64,000 nt of DNA, from NCBI GenBank assembly GCA_047495785.1, contig JBLDXI010000003.1, positions 3,348,001-3,412,000 of the forward strand, in the 5' to 3' direction. Under the pieces are notes generated by a model, which did no database searches, had not been told where the DNA came from, and saw only the letters and a program-made list of their open reading frames with translations. Each line of letters starts with the position of its first letter. Position 1 is the first letter of the stretch. The translations under genes were made by a program, and so were the position numbers. The DNA comes from Lepidodermella squamata. Lineage: Eukaryota; Gastrotricha. Positions 25,131 through 39,093 of the stretch are shown here, in pieces.

Positions 25131-25872
25131 GCCGCGATTTTGTTCGATAAAATAATAAAAATTGTTTTCGGTGAGGTAAAATGTATAAAATTATCGAAAT
25201 AAAATAGAAAATTTGTAACGCTAAGATGAAGAAAACGGTGTGCTACCTCGTGTTTTTAAGTCGATGGACGTGAAGAACCAGCTCGGTTCCAGCCATTTGG
25301 TATGGCGCAATTCACGTAGCCTGGTTTGAAAGCGTGCCGCCGCGCGTGCCGGGCCTCAAAATGACCTTACGATTTGTCTGAATATTTTTCAAAACAAGTT
25401 GGGATAAACAAGGCTGGGTTGCGTAATCAGTCAAAACCTTACTGGTTCACGCTACAAGCCTGAGCTAACAAGGGCAAAAAATCCGCGCCAAATTTTTTAT
25501 GAGTTGAGAATTGTTTAACCCATTTTTTCCGTACAAATATTTTACAAGATCCAATAGAGATGGAGATTTGAATAAGGTGAGATTCAAAATTACCGTAATC
25601 GAAAAAAAGATTCTTTGAAAGTAAAATCCCATGGAGTACTTGATGTTGGCACAGTAGATAAAGAGTATGAGCACGATCTCGGGATAATTTGTCCGAATCG
25701 AACTATTCCGAATCGCTTTTATACTTCGCATGACGCAGCGGATTATGATAGGATTTTCGATGGGAATTCCAATCGGCTGCGCAGGCTCCCAAATCCATCC
25801 AAAGCTCTTCCGAATGTCCAAAATTCAGCCATAACTATTTAATCCGAAACTCAGCGGCTCTTCTTATATTGC
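25131..25872. other. 5' flank of gene C, no gene seen
   Basis: Intergenic sequence upstream of gene C. ORFs here are short and not coding-like. Confidence 0.5.
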
Positions 25873-26530
25873 TACCGTGGTGTGGGGTAACTTGGCCGGA
25901 AATATGGTATTTTGAACCTATTACGTCTCCGGTATCTTGCTTCGCTTTATAAATTTGATACCAAAAAATCTCCGTTCAATTTTCAATCGATTGTTCAAAA
26001 CCCGGTCGACGACCGATAAAATCAATCGATTCTGTGGAGGTTGAAGTGATCTTGACCAAGTGGGATAACTTGGCCGTATGGCTATCTCATGCATTTCAGG
26101 CAGAAACTAGGCATCTGGCAGAAACTAGGGCGATGATTCATCACGCCCTCTCATGTCTAGGTCAAATTGTATTGCGCATTTCGCAGGTTAAAAATCGGCC
26201 AAGTTACCCCACAAAATTCAGGTAATTACCGCTCGCGATTGCGACATCAGTTTTCAGGGGGTCATTTGAAAGATATCACCGAGGGGAATCTTTCTGTGAA
26301 ATCCCAGAATTCCTTATAATTAATGCTCAAAATCTCAGCGCCTAAAATGAACGAGTTGGTACTGACCTTCCTTGTCATTTAAAAAACGATTTTCGAATTC
26401 GGTAAACAGGGAGTTGTAGCTCAGATGGCAAGCAATGTTCCTGTGAAAGAAATTTCGTGAAAATGGTTTTTCTCGATGTGATATCGACCAGAAGGCGACT
26501 TTTACGGCCAAGTTACCCCACGCCACGGTA
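25873..26530. mobile_element. 654-bp MITE-like element with TA target site
   Basis: The element spans 25875-26528 between TA dinucleotides. Its ends are near-perfect inverted repeats: CCGTGGTGTGGGGTAACTTG at 25875 and its complement ending at 26528 (CAAGTTACCCCACGCCACGG). The inner motif GTGGG(G/A)TAACTTGGCC occurs twice on each side in opposite orientation (about 25883, 26059, 26197, 26509). TA flanks suggest Tc1/mariner-type mobilisation; no transposase is present. Confidence 0.8.
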
Positions 26531-26825
26531 TTACATAGTTTTGGATTTCCGTCGCCGTGTTTGAAAAAAATCAAAGCCTGAAAAACGTGAAGTTTTATTG
26601 TTATGACAAAAGGTAAATATTTTGTTCAAGTTTCATGCAAATAAAATGATCAATCATTTGTTGTTTTTTGAATGTCACACAGTTTGTTATTGTCTTTGAA
26701 ATAAAGAAAATTCCGCAGTTTCAGGTTAAATAAAATTATAATAAAATCATCTGTATAGTATCAACATGTCGATTTTCATCGGTAAAACGAGTAAAATACA
26801 AGTTCATGTGTCATTTATCTCCGGG

Positions 26826-29800
26826 TTATTTATACGAATTTCCGGCAGGTCGCAGGCCGTTTCGCCTCTTCAGTGAGCAAGTGGCGCTGTTGCTTTTAGA
26901 GCCATGCCTGTGGTTACGGTTGTTCAGTTCCTCCTCGCGCATCGTGTTGAGCTTCGTGAAAATTTTCAGTACATTCAGACCAGCCCGCTTGCGAATGGGC
27001 GACGAGCTCGACTTCGATGAGCAGCGACGACGGCGCGACGACGATGACCTAGATTTAATCCTCAGTCGCGACAGTGACCTACTTTTCTTAACACGAGGGC
27101 ACTTCCACGGCTTGCGTGATGACGAGCTGCTTTTTCTACCCGAGCGGCCGCGACCTCGACTGCGCGAGCTTCGGCTGACTTTCACCGGAGGACACCCGCC
27201 GCCGCCACCCTGGTTGTTGCTCTTGCTGCCCTTCGGTTTGCTGCGGCTCCTGCTCTTCCGGCTGCGGCTTCGGCGACACGGCCGGCTACGGCTTGGTTTC
27301 TTCGCACACAGGCGCTTCAAACGGTCCTTGTTCACCTTGGTTTTGATTGTTTTGATTTCGAGGGTGAACGACTTGCCGCCGAAGCGAGTTCGCCGGTATT
27401 TAGGTGGCAACTTCCCGCCGCTGCTATTGCGAGCCTTCGAACAAGGAGATTTCGGCCCGGATCGGGATCTTGATCGCCTAGAAAAATCAAATAATTAAAT
27501 TTTAATTTTAATCAATTTCAAAATTTAATTAAAATGAAAGAAAAATTAAATCATTAAACAATTTAATTTTAATTTTTAATGATTAAAAAATTCCAAAGTA
27601 TTGGAACAAAGATTGGAATGAAAAAAAATACCTAGGTTTATGACCCGAATCTGGCTTGGAACCGAAAATCGGATTCGAGCTGGACTTTCCAGGCTTGCTG
27701 TTGGACTTGGACTTGCAGTTGCCGCGCGGCCGGTTGTTTTCGTGGCTCTTGCACGTCTTGTGGGGATTCTCCTTGCTCCGACTACGGCACCTCCAGGGTT
27801 TGCTGTTCGATTTCGATCGCGATTTGCTCTTGGATGGCCTATTATTTTCGTGGCTCTTGCAGGTCTTGTGCGGATTCCAAGGCTTTCGAGGCCTGCTGTT
27901 GGACTTGGATTTCGACTTGGAAGGCCGGTTGTTCTCATGACTCTTGCAAGTCTTATGAGGATTCCAGGGCTTCCAAGGTTTGCTGTTAGACCTTGACTTG
28001 GATTTGCTCTTAGGCGGCCGGTTGTTCTCGTGACTCTTGCAAGATTTGTGAGGATTCCAAGGCTTTCGAGGCCTACTGTTAGACTTCGATTTCGACTTGC
28101 TCTTGGGCGGACGGTTATTCTCGTGGCTCTTGCAAGACTTGTGAGGATTCCAGGGCTTCCAGGGCTTGCTGTTCGACCTCGATTTCGAATTGGACTTGCT
28201 CTTGGGCGGCCGATTATTTTCATGACTCTTGCAAGATTTGTGAGGGTTCCAAGGCTTCCAGGGCTTGCTGTTAGACCTCGACTTGGATTTGCTCTTCGGC
28301 GGCCGGTTGTTCTCGTGGCTCTTGCAAGTTTTATGAGGATTCCAGGGCTTCCAAGGCTTGCTGTTCGAGTTCGATTTGCTTTTGCGGGGTCGATTTCTTT
28401 CGTGGCTCTTGCACGTCTTGTGACGATCTTCCCTGCTCTTCGACTTGGAATTGCTTCTGCTGTTGCTAGGCAGATTCGGCCACGGGAAACCGTGTTTGCG
28501 ACGAAGGCCTTCGTGACTGCCACATCCCCTGTGCCTATCCTCTTTGCTACCACTCCGCTTCGGGAACTTCGGGAATGGCCAGCCAAACTTCCAACGGTCC
28601 AGCTCATGGCTCCGGCACGACTTGTGGCCTCCTCCCGGAGGGTTACCTGCAAAACATTAAGATCTCAATTAACTAGATTGAATACCGAATAGCCTAGAAT
28701 GGAGATAAAAATTGGGCTATTTAAAGGTGAGAAAACAGTTTGCAATTGTTATTTTTTCCTTAAAAATGAGTTAAATGAGTCTGAAAAACGAACTCGGAGG
28801 TGGCGGTGGAGGTGGCGGGGCAGGAGTTGGTGGCTTGTTCCGATCATGCTCGTGGCTCTTGCAAGACTCATGGGGATTCACTACGAAAAAAGTTCAATTT
28901 TAATAACTGCGATAAAAAATAAATAAAAAGGCCGCCGCCTTAAAGCGAGCGAAAAATTCGGCGAAATACATTTTCATTTTCGAACTCTAATATTGGAAGC
29001 AAGGATATAGAAACCATAATGACGTTGCTTGAACTTGCCGTTTAGGCAAAATTCCTCAAAATTCATAATTGAGTTTATAATGCTAAAAACCAGAGAAATT
29101 TTACCTGGCGGCGGAGGCGGAGGTGGCGGCTTCGGAGCAGGCGCAGGCGGCTTGTTTCGCTCCCACTCGTGGCTCTTGCACGAATCGTGGCGATTCACTA
29201 AACAAAGAAAACCAGTTATTAATTACACCAATCATCTATCTTCAAATTAAGAAATACCAATTTATGAATGATAAATATTTTACCTGGTGGAGGCGGAGGT
29301 GGCGGTGGGCTTGGCGGCTTCCGTTGCCACTCGTGGCTCCTACAGGTGTCGTGATTAACTTCAACAAAACAATTTCAATTCAATTTGTCAGAGAACGATA
29401 AAAAAATCGAGGAATTACCTGGTGGCGGAGGTGGTGGGCTAGGAGGACTGGGAGCGGGCGCGGGTGGCTTTCGCTGCCACTCGTGGCTCCTACACGTGTC
29501 GTGATTTACTTGATAAAAAATGATCAAATCGTCAGAATATGTTAAAAAAAATAAAAAATAAAAAGGAATTACCTGGTGGCGGAGGTGGTGGGCTCGGAGG
29601 GCTTGGAGCAGGTGCGGGTGGCTTTCGCTGCCATTCGTGGCTCCTGCAAGTGTCGTGATTTACTAGATAAAAAAGGTTTAAATTACATATTTCAATCAGA
29701 CTCTAAGTGAAAAGTAAAAGAAATTGAGATTTTACCTGGTGGCGGAGGTGGTGGACTCGGAGGACTGGGAGCAGGTGCAGGTGGCTTTCGCTGCCATTCG

Positions 29801-30875
29801 TGGCTCCTACACGTGTCGTGATTTACTTAACAAAAATAATTTCAATTATCAATCAACAATTTTCAAGAAATTAGAATGAGCATTTACCTGGGGGTGGAGC
29901 CGGCCGAGGAGCAGGCGCTGGCTGAGGTGCGGGCGCTGGCGGCTTTCGCTGCCACTCGTGGCTCCTACACGTGTCATGATTCACTGAAATAATTAAAATA
30001 AAAAATAAATTATCCTAAAAATAATATCAATAATAAATGCCAATCTCAATAATATCCCGTGTTTTCGCCATTAATTTGAAATATCCCAAAAATCCCTGAA
30101 AAATAACAAAAACCCCCGACAATACCCTGAACTTTGACCTCGGAAGGGTCTGACATTTTTTGAGCTTGTTGGACATTTTTCAGGGCTTTTTACCATCATT
30201 TTTCAAGGTTGTTTTAGGATATTTCAAATGAATAGCAGCAACACCCGGATTTGTGTTCGGGATTTTTACCAGGTGGTGGTGGCGGCGGGGGTGGAGGCGC
30301 GGGTGCCGGGGGCTTGTTTCGCTGCGATTCGTGGCTCCTACATGTGTCGTGGCGATTCCCTGAAATGAGCCAGTAAATTACGATAAAATAATATTCAGGT
30401 AAATTGTTTACCTTCTCTGCTCCTGGAGCCGCGACCAGCTACAACAATTTCAACAAATCAATCAATTTCTCCACTAATTTAGCGATCTTACATGTTGGCG
30501 ATTGAGGACGACCGCCTAGAAAGCCGAATCGCGATTCAACCAAAGTAGGCGGCTGATCTTCTCCCAAATCGACAGCAGCATCTTCTTCAGGCGGGTTATC
30601 TCCTGGTTGAGCCGGTTGTTGAGTCGTAGGCGGCACTGGTGGTTGGGTTGTTTGTTGAATTGGTGCCGGATTTTCGACAACGTCACGCCGATTTCGCATA
30701 GCAACAGCTCTGTTGCGCCATTTATTCCATCTAGGCTTATTGTTTGGACCAGCGCCATCGCTCATCGCTATATCGAAAAAATCGAGTTAAGACCCATTTT
30801 ATCTCAAAGGTAAAAAAAATACACACCGACAAGGCTGATGATGGTCACCAGGGTGACCACAAGACTGCTCCGCAT
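26826..30875 (-). CDS. cluster gene D: secreted HxxC-module protein built from duplicated exons
   Basis: Thirteen exons (minus strand): 30875-30827, 30767-30492, 30438-30412, 30359-30270, 29983-29888, 29825-29736, 29662-29573, 29508-29419, 29358-29284, 29197-29105, 28880-28794, 28646-27632, 27477-26826, giving 909 aa. Exon 1 is a signal peptide ending in phase 1. Exon 2 has K-P-R-W-N-K-W near the mature start. Exons 4-11 are eight small phase 1-1 exons (75-96 nt), each encoding H-x-x-[CS]-type module HDTCRSHE or a variant plus a Pro-rich tail. Exon 12 carries nine more modules in a tandem of about 30 residues (KPWKPWNPHKTCKSHENN). The last exon is Arg/Ser-rich and ends with a basic amphipathic segment (RKRAGLNVLKIFTKLN). 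Single cysteines in repeated modules could cross-link or bind metal; this is inference. Confidence 0.85.
27632..28646 (-). repeat. about 30-residue HxxCKSHE tandem repeats in gene D exon 12
   Basis: Nine H-K-[TS]-C-[KR]-S-H-E modules recur about every 87-105 bp (at about 27739, 27848, 27935, 28025, 28112, 28217, 28312, 28399 and 28600), separated by Lys/Ser-rich linkers and W-K-P-W-N-P. Confidence 0.85.
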
Positions 30876-33335
30876 GGTAAAACTTGTCGGACAATGATTA
30901 AAATGTAGATGAGTATAAAAAGGATAAAATAAAGTAAAATGAATAAAAAAAATTACAATTCAATATTGCTGGCGACTTTTATAAACATGCGTGACCGGCA
31001 CGCGATGTTACAACTACGGTGCGCACACGCGCCCGTTACGCAATATTAACAGAAGTAATAAACACCAGGCTGGAACAGTAGGCTCATCTTAAAAAAAACT
31101 CGTGTTCGTCTGCGCAAATATGTCACCTTCCAACAAATTTGTCTCGAAAGAGGTCACTTGTAATCTCAAAGTTATGTCTCATAAATCATCAATCTGATCT
31201 AAATAAATTTTCAGGCAACATGTAGTTTTTATCGGCCCTGAAGAATTTATGACCAAATCTCGGCATTTTATTTCTTGAAAAGTCTGAAATTCCCAGGTTC
31301 GATTCGTGATGGCCGATCATCGTTTTTTGTAGATTTTTTCCAATTTCCATGATATGCCAAGACGTTGGAAGATTTACCTAAAATCGCGTGCTTCAACCCA
31401 GGTAACAATAGCGATATTGTGGATACGTTAGTTCTACGGAGATAGCTTCGATAATTTTCGAATCTTGTAACAGGCAAGGCTACTAAAAATTGACAGAAAT
31501 TTCCCGGCATTCAAACAAATATACCGAGGCCAATTTGCTACAAGAAATATTATTAAGGATAGTTGGAAAACGGCTTCAATCGCTTGGATTCTATAGAAGC
31601 CTACACAGGGAATCGATTCCGCAAATATGCAATAGTTTCTAGGGCCTGTATTGGGCTAAAATCTATAGTTGTTAAAAGGTGGGTTCCGATCAACTATATA
31701 TTATCAGAAATGGGCCGACCTTGGGCCCATTGACTTCCTGCCTTGAGACGAAGGCCTGCCTAACATAGGCCCAAGGGTTTTTGACTATGGGATTTATTCG
31801 AAACTGGAAGCTAGGCATGATTTTAAAACTGAACTTTGAAATTGTTCTTCGAAATAAAAAGCGATCGGCGGAATTTTCTCATACTCCAGAGGTCGACACT
31901 ATACCGTCTGATCGACAAAGTATTGCATAAATCTGAGTAACGTATTTTTTCGAATAAGGGACGCATCCGATTGATCACCGCAAATATTTAGCTTTTTGCC
32001 GGAGAAAATTAGCGACAAAAAGGTCGGACCTGAATAAATAGCGGGCAACAGAAGAAAGATTTTAACAAATTTGAAATTCGAAGCAATAATGAAAATCCAA
32101 GGTTGAACAAAAATACTGAAAAAAACTTAGATAATTTAGTGTCAATGGACGTGCGATAGTGAGCTGAAAGTAGGACGACGCAGCAAAAGCTTGTTAGTGG
32201 CTTCGAAGTGTGATCATTATTTCGTAGGGGTGCGCAACAGGCTGTCCCATGAAGAGAATATTTTTTGGGAAAATTATTTAAAGCGTTTTTACTGAATCCG
32301 GAGCATGCTTTTCTGCGCGCCCGTTACGTTCAAGTCCGTGAACAATAAGTGTAACGAGTAGAAAAATGGCGGCAAAATCTGATGAAATTATTGATTACAA
32401 GATTGACTGCAAATTATGAACGGGATTCCATAAAATGTGACGTGATTTCGGAAATCAACGTGTAACGGGGTTTAAGGCTGCTCGGATGAATCTTAACACA
32501 CCTTGCACCACATGCGTTAGTATTCCGGTTAGTCTTATAGCAGCCTTATTATATTCTGGTAACTGAGACTATCACGTAAATCACGGTAAATTAACTTTTA
32601 CCAGGCGCAGTTGATCGCGATAAACTGATGTTTTTAATGCCGGACAAAACTGGATTAATTAAGGTGCGTGAATATTTAAATGAGGGTCATGGGTCATAGC
32701 TCATTTTTGAGTGCAAAATGAAAGAAATAAAGAAAAACCAAAAAGGTTGTGCAATTCGAACTCTCGATACTGAATCTAGCTCTTAATGCATTACTACAAA
32801 GGCAACGATTTTCAATAATCTGAAAGTTTATCGGCATCTCTGTATGTCTGACCGAAGTTACCGAGGACAATTGTTATTCATGCGGAAATTTGCCGGTTGA
32901 AATTTTTCCAACTACCCCACTGCAGTTGTCCAATTATGATCAACTGGTTATTCTCGAGGAAAACAGCTTATTATGATTCAAAGCGATGAGATTCTGGAGA
33001 AAAGTGAACTTCGAATCGTTTCCAGCTACCTATAAACTTTTCACTCAAGATCGAAAACGACATCGAAACAACATATTGATATATCGATAAAATGTATTTT
33101 TATTATTGCATTTGTATTTATCAAGTCGTTTGCAAATAACGGCAATATATACCACGGTGATACGAAGGATAAAATTTTAAAATATTATAATATCAAGAAA
33201 AAAAGATAATTTTTTTATTGCTGGCAAAATAATTTTAGCGCAATAATGATTTGACATGTTTTGCATGAGTTTTAGCAGTTATAATGTGTCGCCAGAGATA
33301 AATATTCTGTATGATTCAACGTGCTTAGGAATAGG
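30876..33335. other. 2.5 kb intergenic gap inside the cluster
   Basis: The largest gap of the cluster. I found no coding-like ORF, RNA gene, tandem repeat or terminal inverted repeat. It could hold a degraded cluster member, but I see no signal-peptide exon that joins to an ORF. Confidence 0.5.
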
Positions 33336-34864
<1,529 letters not shown>

Positions 34865-35681
34865 CTGCTTGTTTATTAATGTCAGTCTAAATAAAAAATT
34901 AGTGAAGCAGATGATTATTATTCTGAAATATTTTCAAGAATAAATACAGATTTTTTGGCCATCCCGTAAAATTGCTAACATCGCTTGAAACGGCTCAGTA
35001 GCGGAATAAGCCTTAAGCCTCCTAATTCAAACAACTAAAGAACAATCTAGGAAGAAAAACAGAACAAGAAAGTGAGGATAATTCCCGGGCAATAAACCTG
35101 AGCGATATTGTTTGTGTTTGAGCAATTTGGTATGTTTGTATCGTTTCGGAGCACGTGCGACCGAGATCGCGTGTTTTTTCAATCGCACGCTTTTTTTCGT
35201 CACCGGTCTCATTTGCTGTCACCCTGTCGCATACCTCCTCTAATGAGGGATGAAACCTGTGCGTAGAAAACAGGAAACTCCTTGCTCTTTAATTTTTAAG
35301 AAATTTTTATTTATTTATATATTTCAAGATTTTCAAATTAAGAGGGGCGCCACGTGCTTTATCTTAATATATGTACCTTCAATTCACCAACAAGGTTTTA
35401 AGGTTCATCATTCAGGAGAAAAACATGTTTACGAAAAGACTGTCCGTTTTTAACCTTTCATGAGCGCGTGATTTAAAACTTGAGTCACACCAAAAATCGA
35501 AAATATCCACGGCCCTCGTTTCTCCAAGAAGTTGGGAAAACAATATCTCACTGAAAATCCATCCCATTCATTTGAAAATAGGAAGAGAAACAGGATTTTC
35601 CACTTTTTCAGCTTTTTGAAGGCTTTATTTTTCAAATAAACGTTTCAGAGCCTTAACAAATAATTTCCAAGTTCAAGTGAA
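34865..35681. other. spacer between cluster genes E and F
   Basis: An 817-base gap. Only short non-coding-like ORFs occur on either strand, and no repeat was identified. Confidence 0.5.
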
Positions 35682-37909
35682 TCAGGTCCAGCGATAAAGT
35701 GTTGGCCGACGTCTCAACAATTTATTAATGAGGCCATAATCTCCCACAATCCGCCATAAATTATTCTTGGCCTTATGCCTGATAGCATTATTTGGCCAGG
35801 GCTTAGAAGACTTGCTGCTGCTGTCACTCGAACTCTTGCCTTGAAGCGAATTAGACTTGCTTTGCCGACTGCTAGCATTTGACGCCGAGGAATGATCGTC
35901 GGGCTTCGAGTTCGAATTTGAATTCGAATTTTCACTCCATAGATTTTTCATTCTCTGACTTTTGGGACTTATCAAGTTGGGAAAATTCATATTATGACGA
36001 TGATGACCATGTCGCTGGAACTTCGGCTGACGATATTTCATAAAGCCACGTCGAACATGCAGTCTAGCATGCGATGACCGGTGGCCCCTTGGACAAGTCG
36101 ACGGCCATCGTCCAAGCCGTCTGAGCCGTAATCGAGGCCCTAGTGATCGTCGCAAACGAAGCGGTCCATTTATCCTTTGCTGTCTCGATCCAGAATAACC
36201 TAAGAAACGTGAAAAACATTTTTTGTAAATCGAAATGAGATAAAAAAATGGATGTGCCAAGTGCGCCCCTAGATTATCAGCCGTCGTGGAGCCCAAAATC
36301 GATAATATTTCTATGTAAATTAGGGCGCCAGGTACCTAAAAAATTCCTAGGTTCAGGGAGGGTATCATTTCGTATCGATCAAAAAACGATGAAAAATAAG
36401 AAATAAGATAAAATCAGTACCGGAACGCTTATTTTGGTGCTGGAACCTCATTTTTGGTGGTGCAAATATTTGGATCCTAAATAAATTTCAATTTTTGGCT
36501 GCAATAAATCTGAACTGATAAATTATTTTGGACGAGGCTATTCGGACACAGCGAAATGTGTGTCACGCAATGGCTATTCGAACACATTGTGTGCGCGCTT
36601 TTCGCTATTTGAACACACTGTGTATGCGTGATTGGCTACTTGAACACAGCGGTGTGTGCGCGGAAGTGGCTATTCGAACACACCCCTCGAAGTCAAGGAA
36701 TAACGGTAATAGGCTAGCGATAAGACGGTAATTGAGCGGATTTAAGTCGGATTTAGCGTTTTTAGCATGCTTTCAAAGACTACCCCTGCTAGTGTCATGT
36801 ATTCTTGATTCCACACCTATCCTCACCGCCCGCGCCTCCAGTGGTATCAAGGGGTCTCACCTCGCCGCGCGCTTTTAAGACCGCTGGCAAGCCAAATTGA
36901 AATAAAACCGAAAGCTGACGTCCCGGAGTCAAGTTCGAGCTATCAAATCGCTAATTATCACTTGCAATCACGCCGCGCAGCAGCATTTTATCGGAATTTC
37001 GGCCAGTCTCGATGGCCGTGACCCAAAATCAAAGAGAGCGGCCTTTATTGCTTTATTGCTTTATCGCCTTTATTGCTGATGCTAATGCGCGCTCAAATTT
37101 TGGACCGGGTATTTTCCCGTTATGCTGGTATTTCGAGTTTTCGCATTATTGGCATTTTCCGGACTAACAAGAAGTTGTTAAAGTCCGGATTTCGGTGATT
37201 AGCAAGTGACTTGAGATGCTGTGTTCAAATAGCCGAATGCGCGCACACACCACTTCACGCCCACTTGTGTTCGAGTAGCCAGTCACGCACACACACTGTG
37301 TTCGAATAGCCATTGCGTGACACACAATTTTGTGTCCGAATAGCCACATCCAATTATTTTTCAAGACTTGAAAAGCATGAGTTTTTTTAAATAGGCAAAA
37401 TACCTGACTTCGATTTCCGAGACAGCCGTTTTCTTGGCTTAGGAATGCTGTTACTGCTCTTGCTATCCGACTTGGATGAACCTGATTCTCCACTTTTGGA
37501 GTTTCCAAGATTCGGATCAATCGCTGGATTATCTGGAGGTGAGGCAATCGAATTCGATTCAGATTTCGGTTTCAGCTTTGCTTTTTCGAATTTCGTGACG
37601 AAAATGGCCTTCTTCGCTTGATCCGGTTTGAAATCTTCCGTACGCTGATCCGCTCTCAAAAATGGTTCGGTTTCCTTCTCAGTTTGGCTTTCCTGTTTTG
37701 AATCAGTTTTAATCAACAATAAATGATTGCCCATATCTCTTACAGATGTGTCAATATTGAACATATTGGCTGGCGTAGTTGGTTCAATATCATCGCCATG
37801 ACCTAAAAAAATCAGGAAAATCTAGTAAAATTTGAAACAAATCAAGAAAAAAATTACCTGCTGAAATAACAGCTAAAATTAGAAAGCAAGTAGCGGCGAC
37901 TCGTTTCAT
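35682..37909 (-). CDS. cluster gene F: secreted Ser/Lys/Asn-rich basic protein
   Basis: Exons (minus strand) 37909-37858, 37802-37404 and 36199-35682 give 322 aa. Exon 1 encodes a typical signal peptide (about 1-18) and ends in phase 1. Exon 2 is Lys/Ser/Glu-rich. Exon 3 has an Arg-rich patch, a His/Asn stretch and a SNSNSNSK-like Ser-rich run. Near the C-terminus IRHKAKNNLWRIVGDYG matches the spacing of the basic amphipathic segment of genes D, E and G, and is followed by LLRRRP. Intron 2 (36200-37403) contains an 822-bp transposon. No recognised domain. Secretion is well supported; the role is unknown. Confidence 0.8.
36521..37360. mobile_element. 822-bp DNA transposon with 9-bp target duplication
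   Basis: The element spans 36530-37351, flanked by AATTATTTT at 36521-36529 and 37352-37360. Terminal inverted repeats of about 70 bp begin GGACGAGGCTATTCGGACAC on the left and GGATGTGGCTATTCGGACAC on the right (minus strand). The motif GGCTATTCGAACACA or close variants occurs four to five times near the left end and four times inverted near the right end. The AT-rich core has no ORF. Nine-bp duplications suggest a MULE-like MITE. Confidence 0.85.
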
Positions 37910-38281
37910 GTGTCACCACTTTCAACTGAAAAAAGTTGAACTGACCATCTAATGAAAATGGAATTGACACAGATTTATTGTGTTTCTTCATTTCCGCGGT
38001 ATGAAAATCGAAAATCGAAATAATTTGAAAAAGAGGCACGTGTATGTCGCGTGTGAGTGTGCTCTCCTATCATTCACCAATTTTCGATAAAAAAAATAGA
38101 GCGGAAACGTTTCAACTGGTTTTCAAATTTTATTGCATAATAACAGAATAACATGGATCGAAAAAATAAATAATTCAATTTTCCAGCCGGATGCTAATCA
38201 TAACAGAAAACACGATGTTGCAATAACGATAATTTGTGTATATAACGAGATAACGATGAATATATTTAATTCGCATTCCGA
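37910..38281. other. spacer between cluster genes F and G
   Basis: 372 AT-rich bases with no coding signal. Confidence 0.55.
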
Positions 38282-39061
38282 CTAATTGTCCTGAACGCCG
38301 ATGATTGGGCGTTTTTTATCAGCGCCAGTGAGCTTGCCAACTTTTTGGAAAATTTTCAGCAAATTACGCCTCGCCTTCTTTTTCACCTGCTTCGACGCAC
38401 TTCCCGACACGCTATCAGTGATTCTCGGGACTGCAGTTGTAGTCGCCTTCTTCGAACTATGCGAGTGACGCTTCTTTCCAAGTCGACGTGATGGCTTTTG
38501 ACTTTGAGCTTTGATGTGGCGCTTATGCCGGTCGCGCCGTGATTTCGAACAGCTTGAATAAGATCGCCTGAGCCGCTCGACCTTTGCGCGTTTCAGCTTC
38601 GGATAACGCCGTCTCGGCCTCATAACTACAACATAGCTCCAATCCATGCTAGATTCGTACTCTGAAAAAATCATAATTAATTGAGGAAAATATTTAAATA
38701 ATTATAAATTTATTAATTAATTAAATTTTAAAAATTTCAATGAAATTTATTAAAAAATTGAATTTTAAAATTAAAAAAAATTGTCTAACTTGAGCTGCAA
38801 CTTGGCTTCTTGACAACGCGGTCTTTTTTGCACGACCTTGACTTCGACTTGGATTTGCCGCAATTTTTATTATTGGCGCCGCACGGCGGAGGAACGTAGG
38901 CCGAGGCAGACGCTGAATTGGACTCTGAAGGCAATTTAACGTTGAACATCGGCTTGACGCGCGGATCCTTTGGCTTTTGTTGCTGCTGCTGTTGAGGTGG
39001 TCTCGGTGGAGCGACTTGAGGTGGTTGTTGTTGCTGCTGTTGTTGCTGTTGCTGTTGCTGC

Positions 39062-39093
<32 letters not shown>

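Noticed and set aside
26405-26480. TRNA-like start (GTTGTAGCTCAGATGGC)
   Set aside because: No matching T arm or acceptor complement follows, and it lies inside the 654-bp element.
27576-28692. Long plus- and minus-strand ORFs over gene D exon 12
   Set aside because: Shadows of the repetitive Lys/Ser coding frame; only the frame with HKTCKSHE modules joins to the neighbouring exons in phase.
31268-31510. Minus ORF in the 2.5 kb gap as an extra cluster gene
   Set aside because: No signal peptide, no phase-1 exon and no composition like the cluster proteins.
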